64,000 bases of DNA from Melanocharis versteri (taxonomy: Eukaryota > Chordata > Aves > Passeriformes > Melanocharitidae). The notes beneath the pieces are model-generated. The model did no database searches. It saw only the letters and a program-made list of their open reading frames with translations, and had not been told where the DNA came from. The position numbers were made by a program, and so were the translations under genes. Positions 34,723 to 47,190 of this stretch are shown here, in pieces; position 1 is the first letter of the stretch; every line of letters starts with the position of its first letter. The stretch lies in NCBI GenBank assembly GCA_013397845.1, contig VZTG01000396.1, forward strand, positions 1 to 64,000, read 5' to 3'.

Positions 34723-37700
34723 CTGAAAAATGCAATTAAATATCAATCACTAATCAAGACATACACAAAATAAGCTTATGCACTATAATTCCCAGAAGCC
34801 AGATGTTAAGGGACCGCTGTAATTTTGGTTTGCAGAAAGTAAGGGGGCAATTATCTTTTAAACAAGAGTTCCCAAGTGACAGTGTGCAGAATCATTCCAA
34901 AAGCACGTTCAAAATGGCAGCTACTGGACCATGAAAGAGTGAAGCTCAGCCTCTGTCCATTGGTCCAAGCTCCAGGTCAATTAGGAACCATGCAACCCAA
35001 AGTTTATTCACAACTGAGACAGACATAATATTTTCTCCCCCCTCCCAGTTTTGATGAAAACAAGGAATCCAGTAAACAGAAAGTGGGCAAAACAAACACA
35101 ATGACAATCTTTCAACAGCTACCACATTAGTGAAACACTCTAGAACACTATGTCACCTCATCACTACAAGTGCAATAAAGTTCAAAGACATTAGAAATAT
35201 GTAGGTTTTTTAACCAATTTTAGAAGACTCTCTATACTACTTGCATATTTGCATTGCTTTTGTCCAACTTCTCCACTATTTTAACCAGAAAATAAAAAAA
35301 AGTCTTCATTAATATTTGTTTCCAACAGGTAATACAAAAGTTTAAGAAATCTTGCTCTAGTAGTTTCTCTCAAGGTACACATAGTGAAAAAACCTAGCCA
35401 AGAGCTATTTTTCCTGATTTTTTTGTCACTTGTTTCCCACAATTTTAAGATACAAATTATGATCCATTCCCATAGTCTTCAAGCTCACAAGATCCAAAAC
35501 CACAAGTCTTATTCAATATCACCGTCCTTATAGTAAGGCTGTACCTTGAAGATTCAATTACAGATCGACAAAATTGATTCGAGTTAAAATAAAAAACCTT
35601 CTAGTCTTACACTACAAGAACAAGAAGACATGCACAGAAACAAGCACCAGCATTTTGGTTCACATAAGGCATAAACAGCAATGGTATCAACTGAGTTGCG
35701 ACTACAAAAGGATTAACATTGTGAAGAACTACTCTAAATTCAAGTGTGGCTCAGAAATCAAAGATCTTAAGGAAAATCATAAAGCTTCTACCACAGGGAA
35801 AAGCTAGTCCTTCACTACACTTTTTAAGCCAGGCCATTTGCCAAGGACTGGCCACAGAAGCAGCCCAACCACCTCCATTTAACCATCACACTGCAAAGAA
35901 ACTTCTCTACCAAAAGCTCATTTGCTACCTTCCCCTAAAGCAGTGCTTTTAGACTGATCCTCACCTCTGCTAAAGCAGCCTGCAAGGGTATGGGGAAAAA
36001 AATACTACTGCCTGTAAGTTCGATTCACACCAAAAGATAAAGTATTCTAGGCACCTAGGAACAGAAAAAAATTAATTTCCTGGAGTAGTATCTGATAACA
36101 GACTGAGTTCACACAGCTTGGATCTGAATCAGCCCAGTCTTCTAACAATTGGGGCAGGAGTCCATAACTTTTAACTAGGAAAGGAAATTAAAAGAAACTT
36201 AAGATGGTTGAAATTCTACAGTTTACGTTACATCAGAATGTAGAAATTAAAAAGAAAAAAAGGCAGCAAGTGCAAAGCTGTATTTTATTTTTAGGAGGTT
36301 TATCCACCCACACTTCAAATATCCACTATTTTCTTTGCAGATTTACATCACTAAAATACCCCTTTCTCACACCAGCAATGGAAATTCATGCCTCCAAACA
36401 TGGAGCAGACACAGATTTTGCTTAACGCTTGCAGAAGAAATTATATCTGCAAGGTGATTCTTTCCCTAGTACACTTATTTTTCATTTTCACTAAGGAGGG
36501 ACATGCAAAGGCAACATATTCCCAGAGGCACTGTCAGTACATTACTACAGCTTCCTGCAGTGGTCCTCCTCAGTAAGAGCTACCATCTGGATGCAAGGGA
36601 CTCAGCTCACCACCATGGGGCTGGAGAGGAACATATACATCTCCTGACTTCAGTAATGCGACAGGGCTTTTATAAACACGTCAGTTTTGGTGAGGAAGGT
36701 CTTCCTATGGTTTCAGTCAAATATTTTAAAAAATATGAGTATCACAACTAAAAGGAAATTTGAAGAAAACAGCCAAAGCCATTTAATCAGAGTTACACAG
36801 GGAGCAGATTCCACGAAAATCTGAACACAGCTAGTCAGCTAACACCAACATGAGTCAAAGCACACGCATACTGCACTTCACTAACTTGGCCAAGCTTGTT
36901 AGAAGGCAGTAGGTCACAAAGTTGAAACAGAGGAAAAAATTCCATGAGCAAAAATTGCACATCACTGGCCCCTCCTCCAAAGACTTCCTTTCTCTCCCCT
37001 CCCAAGTTACAAAACTTGGGCTGCTTTGGGTTCTCTCTCACATTCCACCACTGGCTTGCACTGTGACCCAGCAGTCCTGCTTCTCAGACTGTGAAGGCAG
37101 GCTGGCTTTTCCATTTACAGCCAATTTCAGGAACAGCTTCCTCAAACAGATGCATACTTGGCAGAACATTACATGAGATAAATTACTCAGTAGAGGGTCT
37201 CAACCATTTTACGCAAAACACTCGGCTTTACAGCAAAACTGAAACCATGAGACATGACCTTTACTGAGAACCATGACATGGCTCTGCACAAACCAGGCCA
37301 AGAGGCAGTGCCAAAATACCCTTCACCAGCATGACCATGACCATAGCGATAATTTCATTTCTCAGAAAGCAAGCACTGAACACAGGGGCATGTCTACTTC
37401 GAGTACTTAAATCGACACACAAACAGGATTTCCGCCCTGGTAACTCTGAGAATACATTTATCCCATGTATTCAAGACCATGATTAAAACAAGGAGACTAG
37501 GCCTATCCCAAGAGCTGTATGGCTTTTCTCCAAAACTTCTTACTTGTCCATGAAGATCAGATCTGTTTCAGGAACAAATACTTCAGGATTTAGACAAGTC
37601 ACTACTTCCAAAAGAAAATGTTTCTAAATCTATATTATTGAAAGAATACATGTAATTTAAAAGGGAGAGTCTTTTCTCCATCAAAGTCATCATAAGGTAA

Positions 37701-37753
37701 TTTAACTTTTAAAGACTACTCAACTATTCAGCCACAGATATCAGTGAGGAAGT

Positions 37754-37773
37754 GATAAGTGATATCACTTATC
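37754..37773. repeat. Perfect 20-bp palindrome
   Basis: GATAAGTGATATCACTTATC equals its own reverse complement, with no spacer. It carries two GATA-type motifs in opposite orientation. It may be chance or a paired factor site. Confidence 0.85.
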
Positions 37774-38851
37774 TCAGGGCAATGCAGAGGAAAATATATT
37801 AATATTGATCCCTACAGGGATCACAATTTTTGACTTCTAAAACAAGCTTTCTGCTCTGCTAACAGTGCAGGTCTGTACCTTCACTGGTAGCTATTCTTAC
37901 TCTCTCCAGTTTTAGACTCTGTCAGTGCTGAGTCCCAAACCTGGCATATCACCAAGTTCCAACACAAGTGGGCTCCTCTGGAAACTGAAAATCTGTTTCA
38001 TATTATCAGAGAGAGCAAACCCAAGCAGTTATGACAAACTTTCACTAGTAACAGCCTCTACCGTTTCCTCGGCGGAAATTGCAAAATCACTGCAGCCTTT
38101 TCCAAAACACACCTATGCTGGCAAAAACTATTTTCCAAATCCCTGTGGAGTGATTAAACCATTCCTTTACGAAGTGTCACACCAAAACCCCTTCCTTGAA
38201 ATCAGCCCCACTTTCAAACTTTGTACTGTCTCAGTGCTGCTTCATAAGCACTTCACTTCCACAATTCAGCCTATTTCCTTCATTCTTTCATGCCTTCATG
38301 CCAAACCCAGGGATTTCCCTCCCTCTGCTATAAGGACACAACAAAGAAAAAAAGAGGAATACCATGAAAAAAACCGCATGGTTCTCTGACCTGATAAAGA
38401 AGCACAGTAGACTTCGACAGTTTGCATAAACGTAATACTACTTTGCACTGAAAATTTCTGTTTTATTCTGAATGGGAAGCTTGCTGTCCCAATTCCTAGG
38501 AGGCACTCCTTGGTGGTGATTCAGCAGGACTACAGGGTAGGACAGGTAACAAAAAGCACTGGCAAAACCAGGAAGTAAAAGCAACTAGCCAGAGATTGTT
38601 TTGTGTTCCCTGGAGATGCAGTACAGATGTTGCTGACATGGGGTACTGCAGGCAGCACTGCCGCTCCTACACAAGCAACACAAGCTTGTTTTGCTTCCTT
38701 CTAGGACAAAGCACGTTTACAGTTGATTCCACAATGCCTAAGGCTAAGACTGACTGCCATCCTCTCCAGCACCACTGCTCCAAATCTGCTGGCACATCTA
38801 CGTATGAAACTGCCAAGGACTAAGTCCATTCACATTTTGTACATCAGGTTT

Positions 38852-39083
38852 TTTTTACTCTGCAACAGTTAGTTTTGACCTTTTACTTTTATCATCTGCA
38901 CCCATGACACCAGCCTCACATCTTCATCAGTGGTAAAATGATGAAAGCCTCACCCAGCTCACCCCCTACAATATGCACGCCCCCATCGGGAATGGTCAGT
39001 CCAGAGAAGTCCATGGTCCCCACCGCAATCGGAACACCTTGCAAGTGGATGACCACAGCCATGCTGTGCTGAAACCACACACC
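38852..39083 (-). pseudogene. RBM12: RBM12 5' coding fragment (broken)
   Basis: On the minus strand an ATG at 39,062 opens MAVVIHLQGVPIAVGTMD, then FSGLTIPDGGVHIVGGELGE and AFII. This matches the start of RNA-binding motif protein 12 (first RRM). About five residues are missing between TMD and FSGL. A frameshift follows AFII, after which the next frame reads TTDEDVRL (family ATDEDARL). A stop and loss of similarity follow at about 38,852. Upstream of the ATG, a CTGCAG acceptor-like site and GTTTCAGCACAGC leader suggest a genomic rather than spliced copy. RBM12B is a close alternative, but HIVGGELGE favours RBM12. Confidence 0.75.
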
Positions 39084-40898
39084 TGCAGATGAGAAAAGGT
39101 ATGATATCAGACTGCAAAACAGTATTTACAGACACCACTCATACTATACAATCCTAATGGCATCTTATGAAGACTATGTGGAAGTCTCACAAGCATCACT
39201 CAAAAACTGTACTGGCACTGGCATGGGAAGCTGATTACAACAGACTCTTATTGCCTGCAGACAAAATACCCTCTGCCTAGCAGTTCTGACTACAGCAACA
39301 GTGCAACCACGAAGTATGCCTTACTGTGTTTTACCCTATACATAAAAACAGATATAAAACCCCTATACCTGCTAAACACTTTAACCCAAGAATAGCTTCT
39401 GTTCATCCAAGATGTCTGCTCCTGCCTCATGCTGTTTTTGTGTACCATTTCACAGGTAGGTGACTGTTTTTGTATGTGACCATAAGTTTCAGATTATGTC
39501 CTTCCCACTGGTATTTCAAACCACAATGCTTAGATCTTCAGGCAAGTTTTTGGGTTTGGGATTTTTTTTTAAGTAACAAGAGCAGGAACATGAAAGATTT
39601 AAACTAGACAGGAAGACCTTCTGACACTGCAATAAATTTCAAGGAATACTGCATCACCCCCCTTCTTCCATCCAAAAGATACATTTCAAACAAGACAGTG
39701 CACTACATGCAGTTCTTATTTGCACGATGTAGCATCCTCAACTACATATTCACCAGTGTTTACTTGCTTTAAAAGCTTCTCAGATTCAATTAACATCTAC
39801 ACAGGTGAACTCTGAGCCACACAACACAGAAACTGGATCCTGAACTGATACTTAACATCTCTGTAACACGAATGCTGAACAGCTGATTCCTCACCACTGA
39901 CATTCCCTCAAATCATAAGAATTGAGTACTTGATTTCAGTCTCCTACTTTTTCTCTAGTTTATACAAGTAGATTAAGAGAACTGACACCAGTAAAAATCT
40001 ACATTTGCTCTTCTCCTCAGGCAGATCCAAGACTTTCCCGAAGTACCTGGTGACAAAACTAAAAAGGTGTTACGTGACTGAGCCTCTGAACAAGATCCTC
40101 ACTCTCTCCCTGAGATTACAGGGCCTGGAGAATGTCATTTTCATCCCCGCAGCAACATCTCATGTAACTGTGCTGTCAGTTTCAATTGGTGCTGAGACTG
40201 GGATAGACCAACATGGAGGCAGAAACTACAAATATAAGCAATTCAACAGAACAAAAAAAAATATTTTTCTATAATGAAATCTATTTGAATTACCAACTGC
40301 AATTAAAGAAATAAATAGTCATTACTGAAAACAATTATTTTCAGTCATTTGATTATGTCCCATTTAGCTGTTCTGGTTTCCCCTCTCTTTTCCTGTAACA
40401 CACTAAAGATAAAAACAAGCACCTAAGCACTAAACAAACAAAAAGAATTTGGAAAAATGTAGAAGTCACATAAAGTAAAACAGGTTTATCCTAAATAAAG
40501 CAACATTAATGAAAACCAACTTTAATGAGACTGCTTATTTTCAGTTTAAGCAAGAAGTGTGAGCCTTTAAGAATAAAAGAATTTAATGCAGATAAGTCTT
40601 GCAGAGGCACTATGGATAGTATTTAAGTAAAACTTGAATTTTAAAGCAAAATTTCAAAATCTTAAAGAAAAGCTACAATTAACAAAAAAAAGCATTCATG
40701 CTTATACTCACCAAGAAACTTGCTTATGTTGCTGCAAACATTCCAAACAGTGCAGTATAACTACAGGAAAGGAAAAATAAAAATCATGTGAATTCTGAGA
40801 CTGAAAGTAGTTCAGAGTTCAAAAAAATATTCTCTCTACAGGCAACAGTATCCCCATAATAGAATAACACCTCTAGAACAAAAGCTTAATCTGAAAAT

Positions 40899-41001
40899 AT
40901 TTCAGTACAGGTCAGGAGGCTGCGATGATCCAAATTAGAGAGATGCTTAAGAGACCCTTAGGGACATGCAGACACTCTCTCTGCATATCCACATCAGATT
41001 T
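40899..41001. repeat. Direct repeat, copy 1
   Basis: It shares TTTCAGTACAGGTCAG, AGAGAGATGCTTAAGAGACC and CTGCATATCCACATCA with 41,698-41,801 in the same order and orientation. The flanks do not match. Confidence 0.85.
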
Positions 41002-41697
41002 CCCCATCATTTATTTATCTATTGTCGACTAAAAGTCACCAGTAACTTTATCGTTACTCCTACTTTGGTGCAACAGGTACTGCAGTATTAACCAACTATG
41101 TATCAACTAAGCAGTCCTCTCCTGTCAATGAAGACATCCTCAGCTGGATAATCTACATTCACCACATGGCAGAAGGAGCTTTGTTTTCCTAATACAAGAA
41201 TGAACTACAAGAGTTTCTCCACAATCGCTTCTTCATCCACAAATCCAATTCCTGTCAATACACACAGGCTTCCTCACACTGCAGGAGTGGCAAAGACAGC
41301 CATTTGAATCGTACCCAGAAGCCAAATTTAGGCTGCAGATTGGGCACTCCAATGACATTTCTCATGGTTTCTACCTGAACTGAAGCTGCATAGAACCTGC
41401 TATGGTTTAGGAATGGTATTCTTCCATCAAATGTTCCCACTGAAAGGAGAACTGAACGCAAAAAAAGTAAAGATCAATCATTGGTTGAGATAAGAACAAT
41501 TTACTGAAAACAGCAATGAGATAAGAAAATTAACTGTAACAGCAATGGTATTAAGAACAGAAGTGCACAAGACAGGCAAGCAATTCACACGTGACTGCTC
41601 ACTGCTGAGCCTGACACAACCTGACCACAGCCAAGCGACCCCAACCTGGAAGGGAGCCCTTCTCTTGTTCCGTGAAAATGACGTGAGGTGGCGCAGA

Positions 41698-41801
41698 ATT
41701 TCAGTACAGGTCAGCAGGCTGCTGTAATCCAAACTAGAGAGATGCTTAAGAGACCCTTACAGACACACAAACACTCCCTCTGCATATCCACATCAAATTT
41801 T
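41698..41801. repeat. Direct repeat, copy 2
   Basis: The second copy of the ~103-bp repeat, about 800 bp from the first. It sits at the edge of the LTR-like part of the ERVL remnant, so the repeat unit may belong to a retroviral LTR. Confidence 0.85.
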
Positions 41802-41925
41802 AGCCACACCTTCTTCTGGCTACTACAAAAATTAACCTTGTTTTGGCCAGAACCAGGACATTATTAATCCCTTATTCTATACTACATACATCATGCCCAA
41901 ATCCTACCGTACCCTTCCAACTCTA

Positions 41926-41926
41926 C

Positions 41927-41957
<31 letters not shown>

Positions 41958-41963
41958 TATATA
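41926..41963. repeat. (ACAT)n / (TA)n microsatellite
   Basis: About six ACAT units are followed by about seven TA units, then an imperfect ACAC/ACAG tail. Confidence 0.95.
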
Positions 41964-42349
41964 CACACAGACACAGATATCTACACAAGCACAAGTATCA
42001 TTTCCATTGTCAATGGCTGTCCCTCCAAGATGTCTGTTGAGTTCACTTAGTCCAAGATTGAGGGTTCTCTCCATCCTAGAGGTCTTCTAGGGCAGGAGGG
42101 CTGGTTGCAAACTGCATCAGGAGTTTATGACTGGTATATCTGGAGCAGTCTATACGCCTTGTCCATGGTAGTTATGGCACACAGTGGCACTGTCATTCAG
42201 CAACCAATATTATACAATTCAACATTACAGACTCTTCTCACCCAAAAATCAAATCCCTTTGAGGTATACATCATGTTTCCCTGTCCCTCAGCATTACCCA
42301 CCAACTGCAGCACAGTCCTTGAGCAAAAATAATCCCACAGATGGGCTTG

Positions 42350-43120
42350 CCTTTGTCTGAGGTAGGACTAACCCAAATTGTCTTCCCTAATATATTCCTC
42401 ATATTCTATCCCTCATGGGGACTTTATCTCTTTCTATGGAATGTGGGTTTTGATCGTGAAAGGCCAGCTTGATTAGTGGAGCCTTAAGTGTCAACTAACC
42501 AGGTGGCTTTTGCCACATGTAGATCTCAATGTCTGAAGGTTCCCTCACCCATTGCTTTCAATATAGTTGTTAACAGTCTATTATGCTGTTCAGTTTTTCC
42601 AGAGGCTGGTGCATGGTAAGGAATACGATACACCCCCTCAATTCTGTACTCTCTGGCCAAGATGTCTATGAGGCTGTTGTCAGACTCAATTCTTTCTGGA
42701 GTGCCATGTTGCCACAAGACTTGTCTTTCAAGGCCCAGATGGTGTTCTGGGCAGTGCTGTGAGGCACGGGATAGATCTCCTACCATCCAGTGGTGCCTTC
42801 CACCACTGTCAGCATGTAATGCTTGCCTTGGCAGGTCTGCAGCAGTGTGATGTAACCAATCTGCCAGGCCTCCCCATATTTATATTTTGACCATCGCCCC
42901 CCATACCACAGTGGACTCTATCCACTTGGCCCTGCTTGATTGCAGTACATGTTTCACAGTCAGGGATAACCTGGGAGACGGTGTCCATGGTTAAGTCCAC
43001 CCCGTAGTCACGAGCCCATCTGTAATGTTCCATCTCTTTCCAGATGACACAAGGTGTCATGGGCCATACACTGAGCCAGAAATAACCCACCTGAGTCAAT
43101 TTAACCTTGGCAGCCTGATC
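42350..43120 (-). pseudogene. ERVL integrase remnant
   Basis: A zinc-finger-like piece with CETCTAIKQ lies at about 42,935-42,965. It is followed, after frame breaks, by a core-domain piece (42,526-42,786) with HGTPERIESDN and YHAPASGKTEQHN. Part of the core before 42,786 is shifted into another frame, and the C-terminus ends in stops. Confidence 0.85.
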
Positions 43121-44099
43121 CACCTATCCATCGTTGCAATGCTCTTCAGTAGCCCAACTCTTGGGCACCCACATGATGTACTTTTACAGCCAATTTTTCT
43201 ACCCAGGCAACCATGTCTTGCCACACTTCAGCAGCCCAGATGGGTTTCCCTCTGCACTGCAAATTGGTCTTTTTCCATCGGTCCAGCCACTGCCACAGAG
43301 CATTTGCCACCATCCACAAGTCAATGTAGAGGTAGAAAACTAGCCACTTCTCTCATTCAGCAATATTTGAAGACAGGTGGACGGCTTTCAGCTCTGCAAC
43401 CTGACCACCTTGTCCTTCAATAGCTTCTGCAACTCAATTGTGTAAGACTCCATATGGCAGCTTTTCATCTCCAATTTGTCCCTATGATATGACAGGAAAC
43501 AGCAGTGAAAAGACAGCATCACTTTTCATTTTCTCGTAGCTGATTATATGGTGGGGCCTTATTAGTATGGTGGCACCTTTTCCTCCTCTTCTTCTGATGG
43601 TACTCCACATATTTTTGCCTTCATGCCACTTTGTGATGATTTCCAAGATCCCTGGGTGATTGGGGTTTCCTACTTGAGCTCACTGTGTGGTCAGAACGAT
43701 CCACTTACTCCATACGGCATCAGTGGCGTGATGCGTAGAAGGGAATTTCCCTTGGACATTCAGTCCAGCACTGCCATTTGGGGTGCCAGAAAGCACTGTG
43801 CTCCAGTGTCAATCACTTCTGAGGCGGCTCCAACCACCTCATAACCTTCTCAGATCTCTCCTTCAGTTGGGGTGTAACAGGCCTCAGATCCTCTTTATCA
43901 CAGAATCCAGAACCCCACGAGCTGTCTTCAAGTCTCCATGGGTATTTTTTGTCAGAAACTCCAGGAAGGACCATGCTTCCCAGCTGCAACGTAGAGCACA
44001 TTTTTCACATCTTATCCTGTCCTGACTGGCCCAAGAGCTGCTGCATGAACAATCTCCTGTTTAATTTGTCCAAAATTTGTTGTTGTTGTTCAGGACCCC

Positions 44100-44960
44100 A
44101 CCTAAAATTGTTATTCTGTGTCACATGACAAAGAGAGCTTACAACTGTGATTATCTTACGGAATATGCATCCCGCAAAAATCCACAGTGCCTAAGAAAGC
44201 CTGTGTCTCCTTTTTGCTGACTGGATACACTGTTTTGATGACCACATCCACTGGACTCTCACAGCATCCATCTTGCCATTTTACTCCTAGGATCTGAATT
44301 TTCTGGGCAAGTCCCTCATCTTGGCAAAAAAAGCCTTCAAGAGGATTTGGATTATTTTCTCCCCTTTCTCAAAAACCTCCTCTGCTGTGTTGCCCCCATA
44401 CAATGATGTTATCAATGTACTGTAAGCGTTCTGGAGCCTCACCCTTTTCCAGTGCAGCCTGCATGAGTCCATGGCAAACGGTGGGACTGTGCTTCCATCC
44501 CTGGAGCAGTCAATTCCAGGTGTACTGGATGCCCCTACAGGTAAACACAAACAGTGGCCTGCACTCTGCGGCTAAAGGAATGGAGAAAAACACACTGGCA
44601 ATCTCAATGGTGGCACCACTTTGCTGCCCTGGACTTCAGTTCATACTGAAGTTCCAGCATGTCTGGCACAGCAGCACTCAGTGATGGTGCGACTTCATTC
44701 AGGCCACAATAGTTCACTGTCAGTTTCCACTCTCCATTGCACTCACGCACTGGCCAATAGGACTATGGGACATTTCCTCTCCAACCTGCTCAAGTCTTTC
44801 AAGTCTGTCCAGAGTCTTGGACAGTCCACAGCCAAGCCACAGATCAGTTAGGGGGAAAAAAGATGACTTCATATTGCCAGAGTCAGGTAGTCACCTGGAG
44901 CACTTCTTGTCCTCCTTCTTTCATTGACATCAATGCCAGTGTGCTGGTGTACGACAACGG
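44100..44960 (-). pseudogene. ERVL reverse transcriptase remnant
   Basis: Short open pieces resemble the palm region of ERVL reverse transcriptase, including a GWKHSPTVCHGL-like segment. At 44,408-44,419 the catalytic YIDD motif reads YIDN, so a metal-binding aspartate is lost. Several in-frame stops and frame changes separate the pieces, and no functional enzyme is encoded. Confidence 0.85.
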
Positions 44961-45599
44961 CATGCTCCATACAAACTTCTGCCACATGGATTGTTGTGAA
45001 AAACTAGAGAAAATGATTACTGGCTCAAATCAGCTGAAGGGGAGGGGGCAGGGCAAGTTCTGTGGAAAGTGGGAGCTGCACTGCTCCATTCCACACCCCC
45101 GCCCCCAGGAACCTCTAGTCCAGCCCAGAATGACTGTCAGGCACTGAAAGCAACACCCCCATGCCTGCAGCCTCAATCTAACCCCAGAGTGGCTGGATAA
45201 CCAGAAGTCCCACCTGGGAGGTGTAGCCACTGGAGGCCAGAGCAGACAAAACCCACTGCTCTGAGATGCATGTGGTCACTTCACTATTGTCCTTGGATTT
45301 TATGATAGCTGAGACTGCACTGGGATCAAAGATGGTAGCCGTACCTTGGTTTTCTCTCTTTTTCTTCTTTTTTCACTCCTAACTTCCTCTTCTTGGAATA
45401 TGGGTAATTTAAGGTTGGATGTGTAGAGTTTGCTAAGTGAAATGATTATTTATTCTGATAGACCGTTTTGTTCGAAATTTTGACAAATTCCTACTCTGCT
45501 AAAATTTGCCTGTTAAGTTGGCTTTTTAACCTCCTGAGAATGTTGCAGCATTTTTCTTGTGTGCCCAACTCAGGGAAAAGTAGTACCTCTTTCAAATAA

Positions 45600-45930
45600 A
45601 CTTGCCAAGTGAGGACTGGGGCTCGACACTTATGTACACTGGACCTCATCTGGATTTATAAGGGATTGCTCGTTATTTGAATCCCTATAGATTACCCACA
45701 GCACAGCTAATTCTCTCAGGCAGTGGATACCTTTCTCTACGGTGTTCCACCCACTTGGGTGCACTATTACATCATCTTGAGAGGGTAACTTCCCCTCACA
45801 CTTGACAGGAGTTGCCTCCAGAGGCTAAAAGTCTGTCCTCTTCCTGATCCCCTGGTCAACATCTGCATCACAGGACAGGGCTACAGTTACCTGGCTACAT
45901 TACCACCCAGCGCTGCAGCATCAACTGCAA
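45600..45930 (-). pseudogene. ERVL gag-like remnant
   Basis: Minus-strand pieces such as DDVIVHPSGWN-like and LRELAVL followed by a DEVQCT-like stretch resemble the 3' part of avian ERVL gag. Stops interrupt the frame. The stretch 45,290-45,600 probably continues this remnant but is too diverged to assign. Confidence 0.6.
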
Positions 45931-47097
45931 TATCCCAGCTCTGAGGTTGCTCTGGGTGTTCCAGCAGCACAGTATACACTTACAGCAGAATGCTGAACCT
46001 AAGATTTTTTTTTTATCACCAAGCATCAACATGAATTTTACCTATCAGATGAAAAATATTATGACTGAAAATGGAAGGAGCAAGTCAGAAAGCACAAAAA
46101 TTATCTGGTTACAGTACCTGCAGCAGTAACTGGACTTGGGACTTTTGACTCCTAGAAGAAATCTACCTGTAAAAATATCCATTTAAAAAAAAGTCTGAGA
46201 AACATTTTTCACAGATAATTTGCAGCACCTGCAATACTGGCCACTGAAAATCCCACAGGTCACTGTTTCCACCCAGTTAGTATATAGCGTTCTGACTCCT
46301 AGACGTGGCATTCTGTTTCATTATTTCACTGCCTCCTGCCCTGACAGAACCAAATCTACCCTACTTGTTGATAAAGAAGAGAATATTTTCAAGACATCCA
46401 GATAAAGGAAAATCTTCCAAGTTATACTGCCGTAAGTACTGATGAAAAATTTTATCTTTATTTAAGACAATTCATTAAGCAGACACATCATCTGTGCATA
46501 TGTCACCCTGTAAGAAGGATGTGACTCCCCTATTTTATTTTTTTTAAACAAAAAGAAAGGGGTGCACTTCAAGGCTGCTTGCAGACTTGTCTCCCAGCTC
46601 AGAGATGAAACGACAGCAGGAAAAACAAACAAAAAACCGTAAGTGCCTATTTCTGCAAGACTGGTAACAGCAACAGATGACAGCTGCAGTGTAGGCAAAC
46701 GACTGATACAAATACATGGGATGATGGAGCAAAAAAAGCCATTACCAAACTACAGTATAAGGAAGAAGCAATTCTAGCCTGGTGTACTCACGACCCCTGC
46801 TATGCCAACATGTGCTTTTAAGACTAACTAAAATTCTAACTCAAACCCTACCAAACAGCACTGTCTTTGCATCATTGCTGCACAGGTCTAGGCTAAGGAT
46901 GCTCAGCTCCACATCTGGAGCACAGAGTTGTTGAAGGTAGTTTCCTTACTCAATGACTCTGTGGAACAAGAGGATATTCTCCATTTCCTTGGGAAAGAAG
47001 TACTGATCTTAAGCAGTAGAAAAGTGAGTAAATTTTGCAACTAGGATTTTAACATCAGCAACGACATCAGGAAAGCTCTTTGGTGCTAACTTCACAT

Positions 47098-47190
47098 TAA
47101 AAAACCAAACCAAACAAACAAAAAACCCCCAAAACAAAAAACAACAAACAAACAAGCAAAAAAACCCACAAAACAAAAAAAAAAACCCCT
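47098..47190. repeat. A-rich low-complexity tract
   Basis: Nearly pure A and C (AAACC, AAACAAAC units) for about 90 bases. It could be the degraded tail of a retroposon oriented to the right, but no body is recognisable to its left. Confidence 0.85.

Larger units (their letters stand above)
41450..45930 (-). mobile_element. Decayed ERVL-type endogenous retrovirus, same strand as PHF20
   Basis: Read on the minus strand the order is gag-like (about 45,930-45,600), reverse transcriptase (about 44,960-44,100), RNase H/connection (about 43,700-43,130) and integrase (about 43,120-42,350). A possible 3' LTR piece lies at about 41,700-41,450, containing the avian ERVL-like string TTGTTCTTATCTCAAC. 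Every coding part is broken by stops and frameshifts. No env was recognised and no 5' LTR was found above 45,930. It is an inert, old insertion in intron 1. Confidence 0.85.

Noticed and set aside
45290..45630. LTR on the plus strand, suggested by AATAAA near 45,595 and a GGGGCTCGACA-like end
   Set aside because: Neighbouring minus-strand pieces at 45,630-45,930 read as ERVL gag, and 45,290-45,630 most simply continues that remnant; no primer-binding site or matching second LTR was seen.
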